From: Chitinophagales bacterium
Lineage (GTDB): Bacteria > Bacteroidota > Bacteroidia > Chitinophagales > CAIODY01
Assembly (NCBI GenBank): GCA_026461075.1
Contig: JAPJNH010000033.1
Coordinates: forward strand, 1 to 35,638
DNA length: 35,638 nucleotides
Direction: 5' to 3'
Position 1 is the stretch's first letter, and every line of letters starts with the position of its first letter. The position numbers were made by a program, and so were the translations under genes. A model generated the notes under the pieces. The model saw nothing but the letters and a program-made list of their open reading frames with translations, did not search any database and was not told the origin of the DNA. This document shows positions 17,201 through 26,202 of this stretch, one piece after another.

Positions 17201-18912
17201 TAAATGTGCTTAATCCAGTACCTCCGAACTTTGCCATTAATGCGCCAACCCTAAGCTGCCGAAATACAGTCGCGTTTTCATCCAACTATGCGGCGCCTAC
17301 TTATTTGTGGAGCTTTGGAGAACCAAGTTCCCCTTTCAATACTAGCTCCTTCTCCAACCCAACGCACGCTTATGTGAATTCAGGATATTATACCGTAACC
17401 TTAATAGCCTATCCCGGAACAGGTTGCGCGGATACTGCGGTGCACGTAGTGAATGTGCAATTTGGTTTACAAGCAGGCTTCGATACCGTAGGTGTTTGTG
17501 TGTATGACTCCGCAGTCGTGCAACAGCAAACAATCCCTGGACCAGGAAGCTTGATTCAGGCAACTTGGTATTGGGGAGATGGAGATAGTTCGTCTACCTT
17601 GTCGCAGTATGTAAAACACCTGTATCAAAATGCGGGTACCTATCAAATAAATATGGTGGTAACGAATTCGTGGGGTTGCCAAGATTCCATACAAATGCCA
17701 ATCAATATTTATCCGCGTCCGATTATCAATATTGGAACTGCAGCTACCATCTGTAATCTTGATACGGTGAATCTCACTGCGCAAGGCGGGGGCACTTATC
17801 AATGGTCGCCAAACTATGCTATAGACAGTATTAACAGTGCGACGCCGAAAGTTACCCCTGATAAAACGACGCGATATCACGTCAAGGTAGTTTCTCCATT
17901 AGGCTGTTTCGATACGGCAAGCGTTTTTATTACGAATGTGAATCCTCCTTCTAGAGGAGTGGTTTTAGATACTACCATTTGTTATGGTGATAGCGCGCTT
18001 TTAAGAGCTGGTCCGACGAATTTAAAATACACCTGGTTGCCGAATTATAATCTATCATCGAATAAAGCGGCTAATCCATGGGCCTTCCCTTTGGTAGCAA
18101 CTACTTATACCGTTCACGTGGCTGATGGTGCTTGTGTGCATGATGATACTTTCCGTTTGAATGTAGTGAAATTGGCACAACCCAATGCAGGTCAAGATAT
18201 CACCATTTGTAAGGGAAGTACCGCTACGCTACAAGGTAGCGGCGGCGTATATTATACCTGGTCGCCAAACGCGAATATGTCCTTTTCAAATACTGCAAAT
18301 CCTGTAGTCTATCCAGATATAACCACTACCTATACATTGACAGTTATTGATACTTTCAGTTGTTTGAAACCTATCTCTGATAAGGTGACTGTGCATGTCG
18401 AAGATTTTAATTGGGCCTATGCCGGAGCGGATACTTCAGGCGTAAAAGGTATTCCAATTGAATTGCATGCAGAAGGGGGTGTAAGCTATTCATGGCAACC
18501 AATCTATGGTTTGGATAATCCGAATGTTCAGAATCCTAGCGCTACTTTAGATAAAGACATGACTTATGTCGTTACTGTAATATCTGCCAATGGATGTATC
18601 GATCATGATACCATCAATGTTGTAATATTCCCGGAGATAACGGCGTACATTCCGAATGCGTTCACACCTAACGGAGACGGGGTAGATGATATCTTTATCC
18701 CGATTTATGCTGGAGTAACTGGCTTGATGGAATTCTCCATTTATAACCGTTGGGGGAATAAAGTGTTTACCACAACAGATCGCAATGAGGGTTGGGATGG
18801 ACAATATAAAGGTCAAGATGCAGAAATTGGGGCCTATGTTTGGGTGATTCGCGTGCGTGATTTAACAGGTGCTGAATGGTTGAAAAAAGGGGATGTTACC
18901 CTAATACGTTAA
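14245..18912 (+). CDS. giant surface protein: alternating PKD repeats, Ig-like repeats, type B T9SS sorting domain
   Basis: A 1555-residue secreted protein. It starts at TTG (14245); no ATG lies upstream in frame after the stop at 14200, and the signal peptide begins there with cleavage likely after RAQA near residue 22. Residues 23-300 form an N-terminal domain (SHIVGGDLTYTY, conserved paired cysteines) common in Bacteroidota adhesin-like proteins. Residues about 300-1158 hold ten PKD-like units in strict alternation: five long units of WNFGDxxxxADTS type and five short units of WxFGDxxxx type. Four Ig-like 'WSPN' repeats (about 1158-1465) follow. The last 90 residues (AYIPNAFTPNGDGVDD, FSIYNRWGNKVF, then W-D-G and GAYVW) are the gliding-motility-associated C-terminal domain, which directs export and attachment by the type IX secretion system. 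A role in adhesion or gliding is inferred. Confidence 0.9.
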   Translation: MRNFVRYCLFVLVFFIFGRAQASHIVGGDLTYTYNGGTSYTFTLTLYRDCQNSTTTFPNPAGGGGGTAPKLYVYYSSGFAPATLGTAYGSALNLAFAPGYNTTGTTVSPYYYSPCLTFPAGICVKKAVYTATTNLPATPGGYTVLYQNCCRNSSVNFNINTSQDGATYLCEVPGSPYQANSSPVFTTLPPIAICQNSPFSFPCGATDANGDQLVYSLNTPFNGTMTPPVGFSGLTWNSAGGYSISNFLGGTPALAIDPNTGVLTCNPPNAGTFCVGIKVEEYRNGVYIGCIYRDIQFNINPCVTVVSAAVANTAGFNYVLACGSKTVTFTNNSSPINGTLTTFFWNFGDPLSTADTSKLQSPIYTYSDTGTYTALYIMNPGQIGSCSDTVYKTVKVYDKPFVNFGIIGNKVCTNISFKDSSKIKQTPAVATYKWSFGDGSYSTLQNPTHIYSGGGNYNVKLVVTQASGCKDSLTKVLTVIGPYPTAVINVVTPNCKSKTISFAPGSSYYSYLWNFGDLNTLADSSISSNPSYTYPDTGSYTVTLKINQSLAAACRSTATVVVKTYPPFNAGLKLFPNPTCVNTPIVFTDTSKGILMPNYWSLNYGDASPILTSTVAPFSASHAYSATGTYSIKFLVKNSAGCRDSVLRSVQIQTPPVAAISVPPLVCNSMQVAPASVNTAYSYAWDFGQANTNADTSSFISPAYTYTDTGAHQIRLILNPTIGGTCTDTATAWVKVYSPLTANFAQNPSIACIGNSTQFVNLSAGIVNPSSYQWTFSDGFSSTALNPIHAFNAVDTFQVKLIANYASIGCSDSTQKDVIIYPIANAIIATAPLQCQSLAVNFMTPSIAGSYSWNFGDMSTNLDTSSIQNTSYTYPDTGAYTVRQILNIGMQGTCSDTVYKTIRVYGPLKSYFKYAPHIVCPNYPIQFVDSSYGRSKPTLRKWDFGDASPIAYGTNVTHAYANTGFYNVTLIVFNAQGCSDTSVQVVNVLNPVPPNFAINAPTLSCRNTVAFSSNYAAPTYLWSFGEPSSPFNTSSFSNPTHAYVNSGYYTVTLIAYPGTGCADTAVHVVNVQFGLQAGFDTVGVCVYDSAVVQQQTIPGPGSLIQATWYWGDGDSSSTLSQYVKHLYQNAGTYQINMVVTNSWGCQDSIQMPINIYPRPIINIGTAATICNLDTVNLTAQGGGTYQWSPNYAIDSINSATPKVTPDKTTRYHVKVVSPLGCFDTASVFITNVNPPSRGVVLDTTICYGDSALLRAGPTNLKYTWLPNYNLSSNKAANPWAFPLVATTYTVHVADGACVHDDTFRLNVVKLAQPNAGQDITICKGSTATLQGSGGVYYTWSPNANMSFSNTANPVVYPDITTTYTLTVIDTFSCLKPISDKVTVHVEDFNWAYAGADTSGVKGIPIELHAEGGVSYSWQPIYGLDNPNVQNPSATLDKDMTYVVTVISANGCIDHDTINVVIFPEITAYIPNAFTPNGDGVDDIFIPIYAGVTGLMEFSIYNRWGNKVFTTTDRNEGWDGQYKGQDAEIGAYVWVIRVRDLTGAEWLKKGDVTLIR

Positions 18913-18956
18913 GCTTTTACTTAGATTTTATTTCTCTTTATTTGGTTGGAATATTC

Positions 18957-18964
18957 TATTTTTG
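18957..18964 (+). promoter_or_regulatory. -7 promoter box for mrp
   Basis: TATTTTTG is an exact TAnnTTTG match, 18 bases before the ATG at 18983. It overlaps an in-frame TTG at 18962, which argues that this TTG is not the start. A TTTG at 18941-18944 is too close (12 bases) to serve as a normal -33 box. Confidence 0.5.
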
Positions 18965-18982
18965 CAACCTAAATTTCAACTT

Positions 18983-20083
18983 ATGTCGTTTACAAAAGAA
19001 CAAGTGTTGCATGCTTTAAGTCATGTAGATGATCCAGATTTGCGTAAGGATATCGTGAGTTTAAATATGGTGAAAGACGTCGCAATTGACGGTGATAAAA
19101 TTGCTTTCACGGTTGAATTAACGACTCCTGCTTGTCCGATGAAGGATATGATTCGCACTGCTTGTTTGAATGCCATTAAAATGATGGTAAGCAAAGAGGC
19201 GATTGTTGAAATTAATATGTCTAGTCAAGTAACCTCACAGCGTAAGGATGATCAAGCGGTATTGCCGAAAGTGAAAAATATCATCGCTGTCGTGAGTGGT
19301 AAAGGTGGAGTAGGTAAGTCGACCGTCTCTACTAATTTAGCGCTTGGCCTCGGTAAAATGGGCGCAAAAGTAGGTTTGTTAGATGCCGATATTTACGGTC
19401 CTTCTTTGCCTTTGATGATGGGCTTGAAAGATCGTAAGCCGAATATGGTGAGTGTAGATGGGAAGCACAAAATAGAGCCTATTGAACATATGGGTATCAA
19501 GAGCTTGTCGATAGGTCTTTTAATAGATGAGTCGCAAGCAGTAGTTTGGAGAGGACCAATGGTTTCTTCTGCCATTCGTCAGTTGATAACCGATGTGCAT
19601 TGGGGAGAATTAGATTATTTGATTATTGACATGCCTCCTGGCACGGGAGATGTCCATTTAACCTTGGTACAATTAGTACCTGTTACCGGAGCTGTTGTTG
19701 TTACGACACCACAAGATGTGGCTTTAGCAGATGCGCGTAAAGCGGTAAGTATGTTTAGTATGGGACAAATCAAAGTGCCTGTACTAGGGGTGGTTGAGAA
19801 TATGAGTTGGTTTACACCTAAAGAATTACCAAACAATAAGTACTTCATTTTCGGAGAAAATGGTGGTCAACGTTTAGCCGATGAGTGTGGTTTGCCATTA
19901 TTGGCCCAGCTTCCTTTGGTACAAGGGATTCGTCAAGGTGGTGATGAAGGGCATCCTGCCGTATTGCAAGCAGATGAGTGGATTTCTGCTCCCTTCGATT
20001 CTTTAGCTACAACTGTCGCACAACAGGTTGCTATTCGTAACGCGAACATGTCACCTACCAAAACAGTTAACATCGTACATTAA
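18983..20083 (+). CDS. mrp: Mrp/NBP35-family P-loop ATPase, iron-sulfur carrier type
   Basis: A 366-residue protein with an N-terminal MIP18/DUF59 domain (about 3-85, conserved cysteine in TPACPMKD at 48-55) fused to a ParA-like ATPase. The deviant Walker A GKGGVGKS is at 106-113, followed by LLDADIYGPSLP and the DMPPGTGD motif. The family carries and inserts iron-sulfur clusters. The cluster-binding CxxC usually found after VENMS is absent: VENMSWFTPKELPNN has no cysteine, which I believe is common in Bacteroidota members. ATG 18983 was preferred over TTG 18962 because the latter lies inside the -7 box. The gene is monocistronic or the head of the following genes; the gap to pyrF is 85 bases. 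Confidence 0.9.
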   Translation: MSFTKEQVLHALSHVDDPDLRKDIVSLNMVKDVAIDGDKIAFTVELTTPACPMKDMIRTACLNAIKMMVSKEAIVEINMSSQVTSQRKDDQAVLPKVKNIIAVVSGKGGVGKSTVSTNLALGLGKMGAKVGLLDADIYGPSLPLMMGLKDRKPNMVSVDGKHKIEPIEHMGIKSLSIGLLIDESQAVVWRGPMVSSAIRQLITDVHWGELDYLIIDMPPGTGDVHLTLVQLVPVTGAVVVTTPQDVALADARKAVSMFSMGQIKVPVLGVVENMSWFTPKELPNNKYFIFGENGGQRLADECGLPLLAQLPLVQGIRQGGDEGHPAVLQADEWISAPFDSLATTVAQQVAIRNANMSPTKTVNIVH

Positions 20084-20114
20084 TTGTCAATAAATTGGGG
20101 AAATGTTGATTAAT

Positions 20115-20130
20115 GGGCTATAATTAGCCC
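20115..20130. repeat. perfect 16-bp inverted repeat upstream of pyrF
   Basis: GGGCTATAATTAGCCC, a six-base stem with a TAAT loop, lies between mrp and pyrF. No T-run follows it, so a strong intrinsic terminator is unlikely. It may be an operator or a weak hairpin. A near -7 box, CATTTTTG, lies at 20142-20149. Confidence 0.4.
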
Positions 20131-20168
20131 GTAATATTGTTCATTTTTGTAGGGTAAAAGCTATCAAA

Positions 20169-20978
20169 ATGAATAAACAGCAATTGGTACAATCTATCCG
20201 TACCAAAAAGAACTTTTTGTGTGTCGGTTTAGATACTGATTTGACAAAAATTCCTGCACATCTATTACAAGAAGAAGATCCGATTTTTGCCTTCAATAAA
20301 GCAATCATTGATGCTACGCGTGATTATTGCGTTAGCTATAAACCCAATCTTGCATTTTACGAAGCCCAAGGTATCGCAGGGTGGAATGCATTAATCAAAA
20401 CTGTAAATTATATTGGCAAGGAGCATTTTATTATTTTAGATGCGAAACGCGGTGATATAGGGAATACGGCAGAACAATATGCAAAAACATTTTTTGAAAC
20501 AATGCCAGGAGATTCTGTAACCATCGCTCCTTATATGGGTGAAGACGCGATTACTCCGTTTTTAAAATATGAAGATAAAGTCGCTATCGTATTAGCACTT
20601 ACTTCAAATCCCGGTGCAGCAGATTTTCAATTGACAGAATCAAATGGGCAGGCTCTTTACGAACAAGTGCTACAAAAATCTGCTAGCCTTGGCACAACGG
20701 ATAATATTATGTTTGTAGTCGGCGCTACCCGTCCTGCATATTTTACAAAGGTGCGTGCAATTGTTCCTGATCATTTTCTTTTAGTACCGGGTGTTGGTGC
20801 ACAAGGAGGTTCTTTGGAGGAAGTTTATAAATATGGCGCGAATCAGGAAGTTGGCTTAATTGTGAATGTGAGCCGTCAAATTCTATTCGCATCTAATGGA
20901 ACGGATTTTGCTGTAAAAGCAGGAGAAGTGGCGAAGGACTATGCTATTCAAATGTCTAAATTGATGGATCATGCGTAA
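20169..20978 (+). CDS. pyrF: orotidine 5'-phosphate decarboxylase (type 2)
   Basis: A 269-residue enzyme converting OMP to UMP, the last step of de novo pyrimidine synthesis, in the cytosol. The catalytic DxKxxD motif is DAKRGD (D91, K93, D96). The length and the N-terminal [11 protein letters not shown] pattern fit the longer type 2 PyrF rather than the roughly 230-residue E. coli form. Its end overlaps tpiA by eight bases, so it heads a five-gene operon that also contains pyrD. An inverted repeat lies upstream, but no known attenuator or RNA regulatory structure was recognised. Confidence 0.93.
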   Translation: MNKQQLVQSIRTKKNFLCVGLDTDLTKIPAHLLQEEDPIFAFNKAIIDATRDYCVSYKPNLAFYEAQGIAGWNALIKTVNYIGKEHFIILDAKRGDIGNTAEQYAKTFFETMPGDSVTIAPYMGEDAITPFLKYEDKVAIVLALTSNPGAADFQLTESNGQALYEQVLQKSASLGTTDNIMFVVGATRPAYFTKVRAIVPDHFLLVPGVGAQGGSLEEVYKYGANQEVGLIVNVSRQILFASNGTDFAVKAGEVAKDYAIQMSKLMDHA

Positions 20979-21717
20979 AAAAATTGTTGCAGCTAACTGG
21001 AAAATGAATCTCAATCAAAGTACTGCCAATACCTTATTGGAAGGATTAGCTACGATTGAAAATGCTGCTTGCGAAGTGGTGATTTGTCCCTCTTTTACAT
21101 TGCTATCCACTGCTCAATCAAAATTGCCAAGTAATTTTTCCTTGGGTGCACAAAATGTACATCCTGCTCCGGAAGGTGCATTTACCGGAGAAGTGAGTGC
21201 CTCGATGTTGAAAGATATGAAGGTGAAGTACTGTATCGTCGGCCATAGCGAACGCCGTGAATATTTTGCGGAAACAGATGCATTCATTGCAGAAAAAATC
21301 AAGTCGCTTTTATCGAATGGAATCACACCCATTTTTTGTTGCGGAGAAAATCTACAAATCAGACAAAATAATTCGCATCAATCCTGCGTAGAATCTCAAA
21401 TAAGAAATACGTTTAGTTTGTTTACTGCGAAGGATATTGAGTCAGTTGTCATAGCTTATGAACCTGTATGGGCCATTGGAACGGGGATGACTGCTAGTCC
21501 AGAGCAGGCAGAAGAAATGCATCTGCACATACGACAAGTATGGAAGGATATGTTTGGAGAAACGGCTGCGGCGCAACTGTCGATTTTGTACGGCGGAAGT
21601 TGTAAAGCGGATAATGCGGCATCCATCTTCGCTATGCCAAATGTCGACGGAGGTTTAATCGGCGGCGCCTCACTCAAACTCGACGAATTTAAAGTTATTG
21701 TAAACGCTTGTAAATAA
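20971..21717 (+). CDS. tpiA: triose-phosphate isomerase
   Basis: A 248-residue TIM-barrel enzyme that interconverts dihydroxyacetone phosphate and glyceraldehyde 3-phosphate in glycolysis. Substrate and catalytic residues are visible: N9 and K11 in NWKMN, H92 in GHSERR, E164 in [11 protein letters not shown], and the phosphate-binding GGS and GG turns near the C terminus. Length is normal for bacterial TIM. It overlaps pyrF by eight bases and ends six bases before the large secreted-protein gene. The lack of other glycolytic genes nearby is unremarkable for Bacteroidota. Confidence 0.96.
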   Translation: MRKKIVAANWKMNLNQSTANTLLEGLATIENAACEVVICPSFTLLSTAQSKLPSNFSLGAQNVHPAPEGAFTGEVSASMLKDMKVKYCIVGHSERREYFAETDAFIAEKIKSLLSNGITPIFCCGENLQIRQNNSHQSCVESQIRNTFSLFTAKDIESVVIAYEPVWAIGTGMTASPEQAEEMHLHIRQVWKDMFGETAAAQLSILYGGSCKADNAASIFAMPNVDGGLIGGASLKLDEFKVIVNACK

Positions 21718-21723
21718 TTATTT

Positions 21724-24700
21724 ATGCATCGTCTGCTTTGTTATTTAATGGTTTTGATCTTCGGAAGTCTTTCCTTTGCTAATGCACAGGAGACCGTCTT
21801 CGATACAAAAGACCCGTCCGCATTTCTAAAACAATTAGAGAAAGAAATCAAAGCTACACAAGTAGACGTCTATAAAGATTTTTTTAAAGACCTCGAAAAG
21901 GCGTATGAAAAAGATGCGCTTGTAACAGCAGCCGATTTGAATGCAATGGCTAGCGGATGTAATCGTTTTTCCACCGCAAAGCTTCGCTTCAACCCTTTTC
22001 AAATTCAGTATCTACAGTATTACTTATTAGCGAAGCAAAATAAAATCGATCCTACCTTTATTCAATCTTGGGATGATGTTTTGGGCGAAGTAATCACACA
22101 CATGAAGAAAGGGCTAACGAAAGACCTTTTGAATTATTATAAGTTTACGCAAGCTATGTTTGCCAAAGGTGCATTCATGGACTCTGGCGCGAAGTTGTGG
22201 AAAGGAACAGGAGAATCAATGGAATTAGTCTATGAAAAAGAACCCATCGTAAAATTGACGAATGGTTCCTTAATCATTCAAGCTACAGGCGATACCTCTA
22301 TTATTTCGAATACAAGTGGAATATGGTATGTCTTTGCCGAAAAGTTTGTGGGCGACCGCGGTATGATGGATTGGCGAAAGGCGGGGCTTGATTCTTCTAG
22401 TGTTTATTGCAAGTTTAATAGATATATGGTAGAGGTGAACAAAGCGGAGTTTCGTGTGGATACAGTAGTTTTTCATAATGCTCAATTCTTGAAAAAAGAC
22501 CTTACTGGAACTTTAACAGATAAGGTATTGTCGAAAGCGGTTGGTACAAAAAATGCCAACTTCCCTCGCTTTGACTGTCGCGAGAAATTCGATTTTGAAG
22601 AGTTTTCTCCTGGTGTGAAATTACGTGCAGGCTATACACAGCAAGGTGCACGCATAGTTGGTGTGGGCTCTAAAGATGAACCTGCAAGTTTGAATTTTTA
22701 TAATGCCCAAAAGAAAAGAGTTGCTGCGGCAACTGCTGCTAACTTCGTGATTAAAAAAGGGACTGAAATCACAGCTTCAAGTGCGGTGGTGAAATTGTAT
22801 ATGCACGATGACTCAATCTATCATCCAGGTGCTGGCTTTAAATTCAATATTCCGGATAGAATTATTCGTCTAGATCGCGGAGGCTTGGGGGTGAATAAGG
22901 TGAAGTTTTATGATTCTTACCATAAGTTAGAAATTGGCTCAGAGGTTTTGTTGTGGAAGATCGATAGTACACAAATGTATTTTTCAAATGTGACAGGGAG
23001 TGGTAAAACACCAAGTAATTTTCAATCGCAAGATTTCTTCGAGCCTGGTGAATTAGAAAAGTATACGAACGTAGCTGATTTTAATCCGATTGCTGTATTA
23101 AGCTTGTATTGCGAACGTAATAAAGTGACAGGCATGGATGCTGAAGACTTGGCACATGCATGTAATAAAAATTATACCGAGGAAACGATTAAGGGAACAC
23201 TTTATTCGATGATGGAAGATGGATTTGTTTTCTATGATGAAAACCATCACTGGGTAGAGATGAAGCCGAAGACTACTTTGTATGTGAAAGCAAATCGCAA
23301 GATTAGTGACTACGATAAAATTAGTTTTAATTCCTTACAACCTAACGGAGCGAATGGCGTTCTTGATATGAATAAGAATACCATTAATATTAACGGCGTT
23401 GATAAAATCGTCGTTTCTGATTCTAATGATGTGATATTCTTTCCAAATGAAAGTGACTTGCAATTAGCGAAAGGGCGTGATATTAAATTCAGCGGCTTAT
23501 TGCATGGTGGAAGAGCGGATATTCTTGCCAAAGACTTTCAATTTGATTACGAAAAATTTAGAGTACATATCAAAGATGGCGACTCCTTGCTAATTCATGT
23601 TCCAATCATGAGCAAGGATGGTTTTAATACACCTCAATTAAAACCTGTCCGCACCTTTATTTGTAAAGTAAGTGGTGACTTTATTGTGGATGCCGCTAAG
23701 AATAAATCTAGTCGTGTTCGTCTATGGAAATATCCTACCTTAAAAACGACAGAGCCGAGTTTTACTTTTTATGAAAGTCCGAAAATTCACAATAACGCTT
23801 ACAAACGCGATGTGTTTTATTTTAAGCTGGATACATTTACGCTCGATAGCTTACTTTGTTTTGATATCAATGGTATTCGATTCCCAGGAACTTTCGTCTC
23901 CGGAGGTATTATGCCTGAAATGAAACAAACCCTCACCTTACAAAAGGATCTATCTCTCGGCTTTCATGGAAAAACTTCTCCAGAAGGAATGTCAGTGTAT
24001 AATGGTAAAGGTACTTTCATTGGGGAATATGATTTGTCGAATAATGGTCTTTACGGAGATGGTACAATTGCGTACATATCAAGTAAAGCGCAGGCCAAAG
24101 GAATTCTCTTTATGCCTGACTCCTTAAATGCTCGAGCCTATCAATTTGATCAGGTAGCTACAGCAGGTACGGTTGAATTCCCAGAAGTGCACAATCAATC
24201 TACTTTCATTCATTGGGAACCGAAGAATGATCGACTTCTTGCAACCATGGATACGAGTCAGTTTAAAGTATTTGGCAACTTCGCTAAGTCGACAGGTACC
24301 TTAACAGTTACGCCAAAATGTATGTATGGCAATGGAATACTTGATTGGAAAGAGGGAACCTTGCAGTCGACCAATATGAAGTATGGTAAGATGAGTATCT
24401 CATCAGACACTGCTAATTTGGTTATTCGCGAGTTGGATCAAATTCATTCAGCTTATGAAGCGAAAGATTTGAATGCGAAAATTGATTTTGAAAAGCGTGT
24501 TGGCGATTTTGTAATGAATGTTCCGGGCTTGCCAACTGACTTTGTAACGCATCAGTTTAGTACCACAATGGATCGTTTCCATTGGGACATGTATCAGCAA
24601 ACGGTCGATTTTCAAAATAAAACAAACAAGGACACAGCTTGGATGATTTCTAAAAATCCTTCGCAAAATGGATTGAGATTTCCAGTAGTTACGGCGCAGT

Positions 24701-26196
24701 ATCAATTGGGTAGAAATTTGATTCAGGCCAAAGGTGTTTCAGGCATTCATTTAGGAGATGCTTATGTGATGCCGGATAGTGGCTATGTGTATATTGAACC
24801 GAAGGCAGCAATTCGTCCCTTGAAAAACGCTAAGATTAATTGTGATACGGTAAACAATTATCACAAAATATATGAAGCGAATGTTCAAGTGATTAGCAAG
24901 GATCAGTATTTGGCGACGAACGCTAAATATGATTTCAATAGTAAAGTAACTGGCAAACAAGTATTGCAAGTGGATTCCTTGTTTATGCGTGAAACTGCTG
25001 GCAAATGGAGTTCGTATGGATTCGCAAATATTAAAGCAGATCAAAATTTTGCCTTGAATAAAAAAATGACCTTCAAAGGTTACTTTAAATTCGATGCACA
25101 ACAGAAGGATCCTTCCTTAGATGGTTTCGCTCGTCTAAAATTAAACACGACTACGATACGTACGGATTGGTTTTCTTTGAACTCCGTGATCCGCGCCGAC
25201 TCAGGAAACTTCAATGTGTATCAACCGCGTAACGAATTGGGCTCTCCATTGTATTTTGGAATCATGCGTGGTGCTTATGATACTTTAGGATTATATCCAA
25301 GTATTTTTGCCGCAGCAGCCAATCCTTTAGATAAGATTGTTTTCCGTCCACAAGGCTTCTTACAGTATAATCCAGCGTCTAATGAAATTGTCTACGGTAG
25401 CAGTGCGAAGTTAAATGAGCAAACACGTCGTGGCGACTATTTGAAATTTAATGATGCCAACAATCGTTTGTATGGCGAAGGAAAATTTGATTTCGGTTTG
25501 AATCTCGGAGCTCCGATAGATTTGGTCACCGTGGGCAATGTAACAGCGGATTTGAATAAGAACTCGCAGATTTACAACTTATGTATGGGACTTAAATTAG
25601 ATCTTCCTAAAGAGATGATGGATGTTATGATTAAGGATTGGGTGGATTTGACTGCTGATAAGAATGATGTCGATTATAAAGCTCCATGGATTGGAAATGC
25701 CCTAGCGGAGTTGCTTACGGATCGTGAATTAAAGAAAGCACTTAAAAATGTGGAAGAAGATGCAGAGAACGCAAAGCTCGATTTGCCGCGCGATTTTCCA
25801 TATACCTTCTTCTTGACAAATGTGAAAATGGGTTATGATCCTTATTCCAATTCATTGAAAGGAGTAGGGAATGTTGGGGTGACTACAGTAGGGGGCCAAT
25901 ATTTTGGTAAACTCATTTATGCCTACATTGAAATAGATTTGAAGAAAGCAGGCGACAACTTCACTATTTTATTTGAAACAAGTGAAGCTGATTGGTATTA
26001 CTTCAGTTACGCCAATCACGTACTACAAGTGCTTTCGTCTAACGAAGCTTTCACAACGCCAATTCCAAAAATTACGCCGGAGAAACGTACGATTAAAGAT
26101 CCTGCTAATCCTGTAAGATATTATATCTATCAACAATCTCCAGAAGTAAAAAAGCGTCAGTTTAAAGAACATTTACGTAATTATCGTTATCAATAA
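21724..26196 (+). CDS. 1490-residue secreted protein of unknown function
   Basis: No family was recognised. The protein begins with a signal peptide (about 1-22, ending ANAQE). Residues 25-170 are helical and charged. Most of the remainder appears to be beta-strand sequence with repeated strand-turn patterns rich in Gly, Asp and Asn (for example GTLTVTPKCMYGNGILDW), somewhat like beta-solenoid or OstA-like proteins; this resemblance is weak. No obvious outer-membrane barrel, lipobox, PKD domain or T9SS C-terminal domain is seen, and the C terminus is hydrophilic. The gene sits six bases after tpiA and six before pyrD, inside an otherwise housekeeping operon that ends with the Kdo transferase gene. 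A periplasmic or envelope role is the most that can be inferred. Confidence 0.85.
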   Translation: MHRLLCYLMVLIFGSLSFANAQETVFDTKDPSAFLKQLEKEIKATQVDVYKDFFKDLEKAYEKDALVTAADLNAMASGCNRFSTAKLRFNPFQIQYLQYYLLAKQNKIDPTFIQSWDDVLGEVITHMKKGLTKDLLNYYKFTQAMFAKGAFMDSGAKLWKGTGESMELVYEKEPIVKLTNGSLIIQATGDTSIISNTSGIWYVFAEKFVGDRGMMDWRKAGLDSSSVYCKFNRYMVEVNKAEFRVDTVVFHNAQFLKKDLTGTLTDKVLSKAVGTKNANFPRFDCREKFDFEEFSPGVKLRAGYTQQGARIVGVGSKDEPASLNFYNAQKKRVAAATAANFVIKKGTEITASSAVVKLYMHDDSIYHPGAGFKFNIPDRIIRLDRGGLGVNKVKFYDSYHKLEIGSEVLLWKIDSTQMYFSNVTGSGKTPSNFQSQDFFEPGELEKYTNVADFNPIAVLSLYCERNKVTGMDAEDLAHACNKNYTEETIKGTLYSMMEDGFVFYDENHHWVEMKPKTTLYVKANRKISDYDKISFNSLQPNGANGVLDMNKNTININGVDKIVVSDSNDVIFFPNESDLQLAKGRDIKFSGLLHGGRADILAKDFQFDYEKFRVHIKDGDSLLIHVPIMSKDGFNTPQLKPVRTFICKVSGDFIVDAAKNKSSRVRLWKYPTLKTTEPSFTFYESPKIHNNAYKRDVFYFKLDTFTLDSLLCFDINGIRFPGTFVSGGIMPEMKQTLTLQKDLSLGFHGKTSPEGMSVYNGKGTFIGEYDLSNNGLYGDGTIAYISSKAQAKGILFMPDSLNARAYQFDQVATAGTVEFPEVHNQSTFIHWEPKNDRLLATMDTSQFKVFGNFAKSTGTLTVTPKCMYGNGILDWKEGTLQSTNMKYGKMSISSDTANLVIRELDQIHSAYEAKDLNAKIDFEKRVGDFVMNVPGLPTDFVTHQFSTTMDRFHWDMYQQTVDFQNKTNKDTAWMISKNPSQNGLRFPVVTAQYQLGRNLIQAKGVSGIHLGDAYVMPDSGYVYIEPKAAIRPLKNAKINCDTVNNYHKIYEANVQVISKDQYLATNAKYDFNSKVTGKQVLQVDSLFMRETAGKWSSYGFANIKADQNFALNKKMTFKGYFKFDAQQKDPSLDGFARLKLNTTTIRTDWFSLNSVIRADSGNFNVYQPRNELGSPLYFGIMRGAYDTLGLYPSIFAAAANPLDKIVFRPQGFLQYNPASNEIVYGSSAKLNEQTRRGDYLKFNDANNRLYGEGKFDFGLNLGAPIDLVTVGNVTADLNKNSQIYNLCMGLKLDLPKEMMDVMIKDWVDLTADKNDVDYKAPWIGNALAELLTDRELKKALKNVEEDAENAKLDLPRDFPYTFFLTNVKMGYDPYSNSLKGVGNVGVTTVGGQYFGKLIYAYIEIDLKKAGDNFTILFETSEADWYYFSYANHVLQVLSSNEAFTTPIPKITPEKRTIKDPANPVRYYIYQQSPEVKKRQFKEHLRNYRYQ

Positions 26197-26202
26197 TATT
26201 GC

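Noticed and set aside
15170-17720. CRISPR-like or tandem DNA repeat
   Set aside because: The periodicity is at the protein level (PKD units) and the DNA copies are diverged.
18962-18982. TTG start of mrp at 18962
   Set aside because: It lies within the TATTTTTG box, and the ATG at 18983 gives the usual MSFTKEQVL start.
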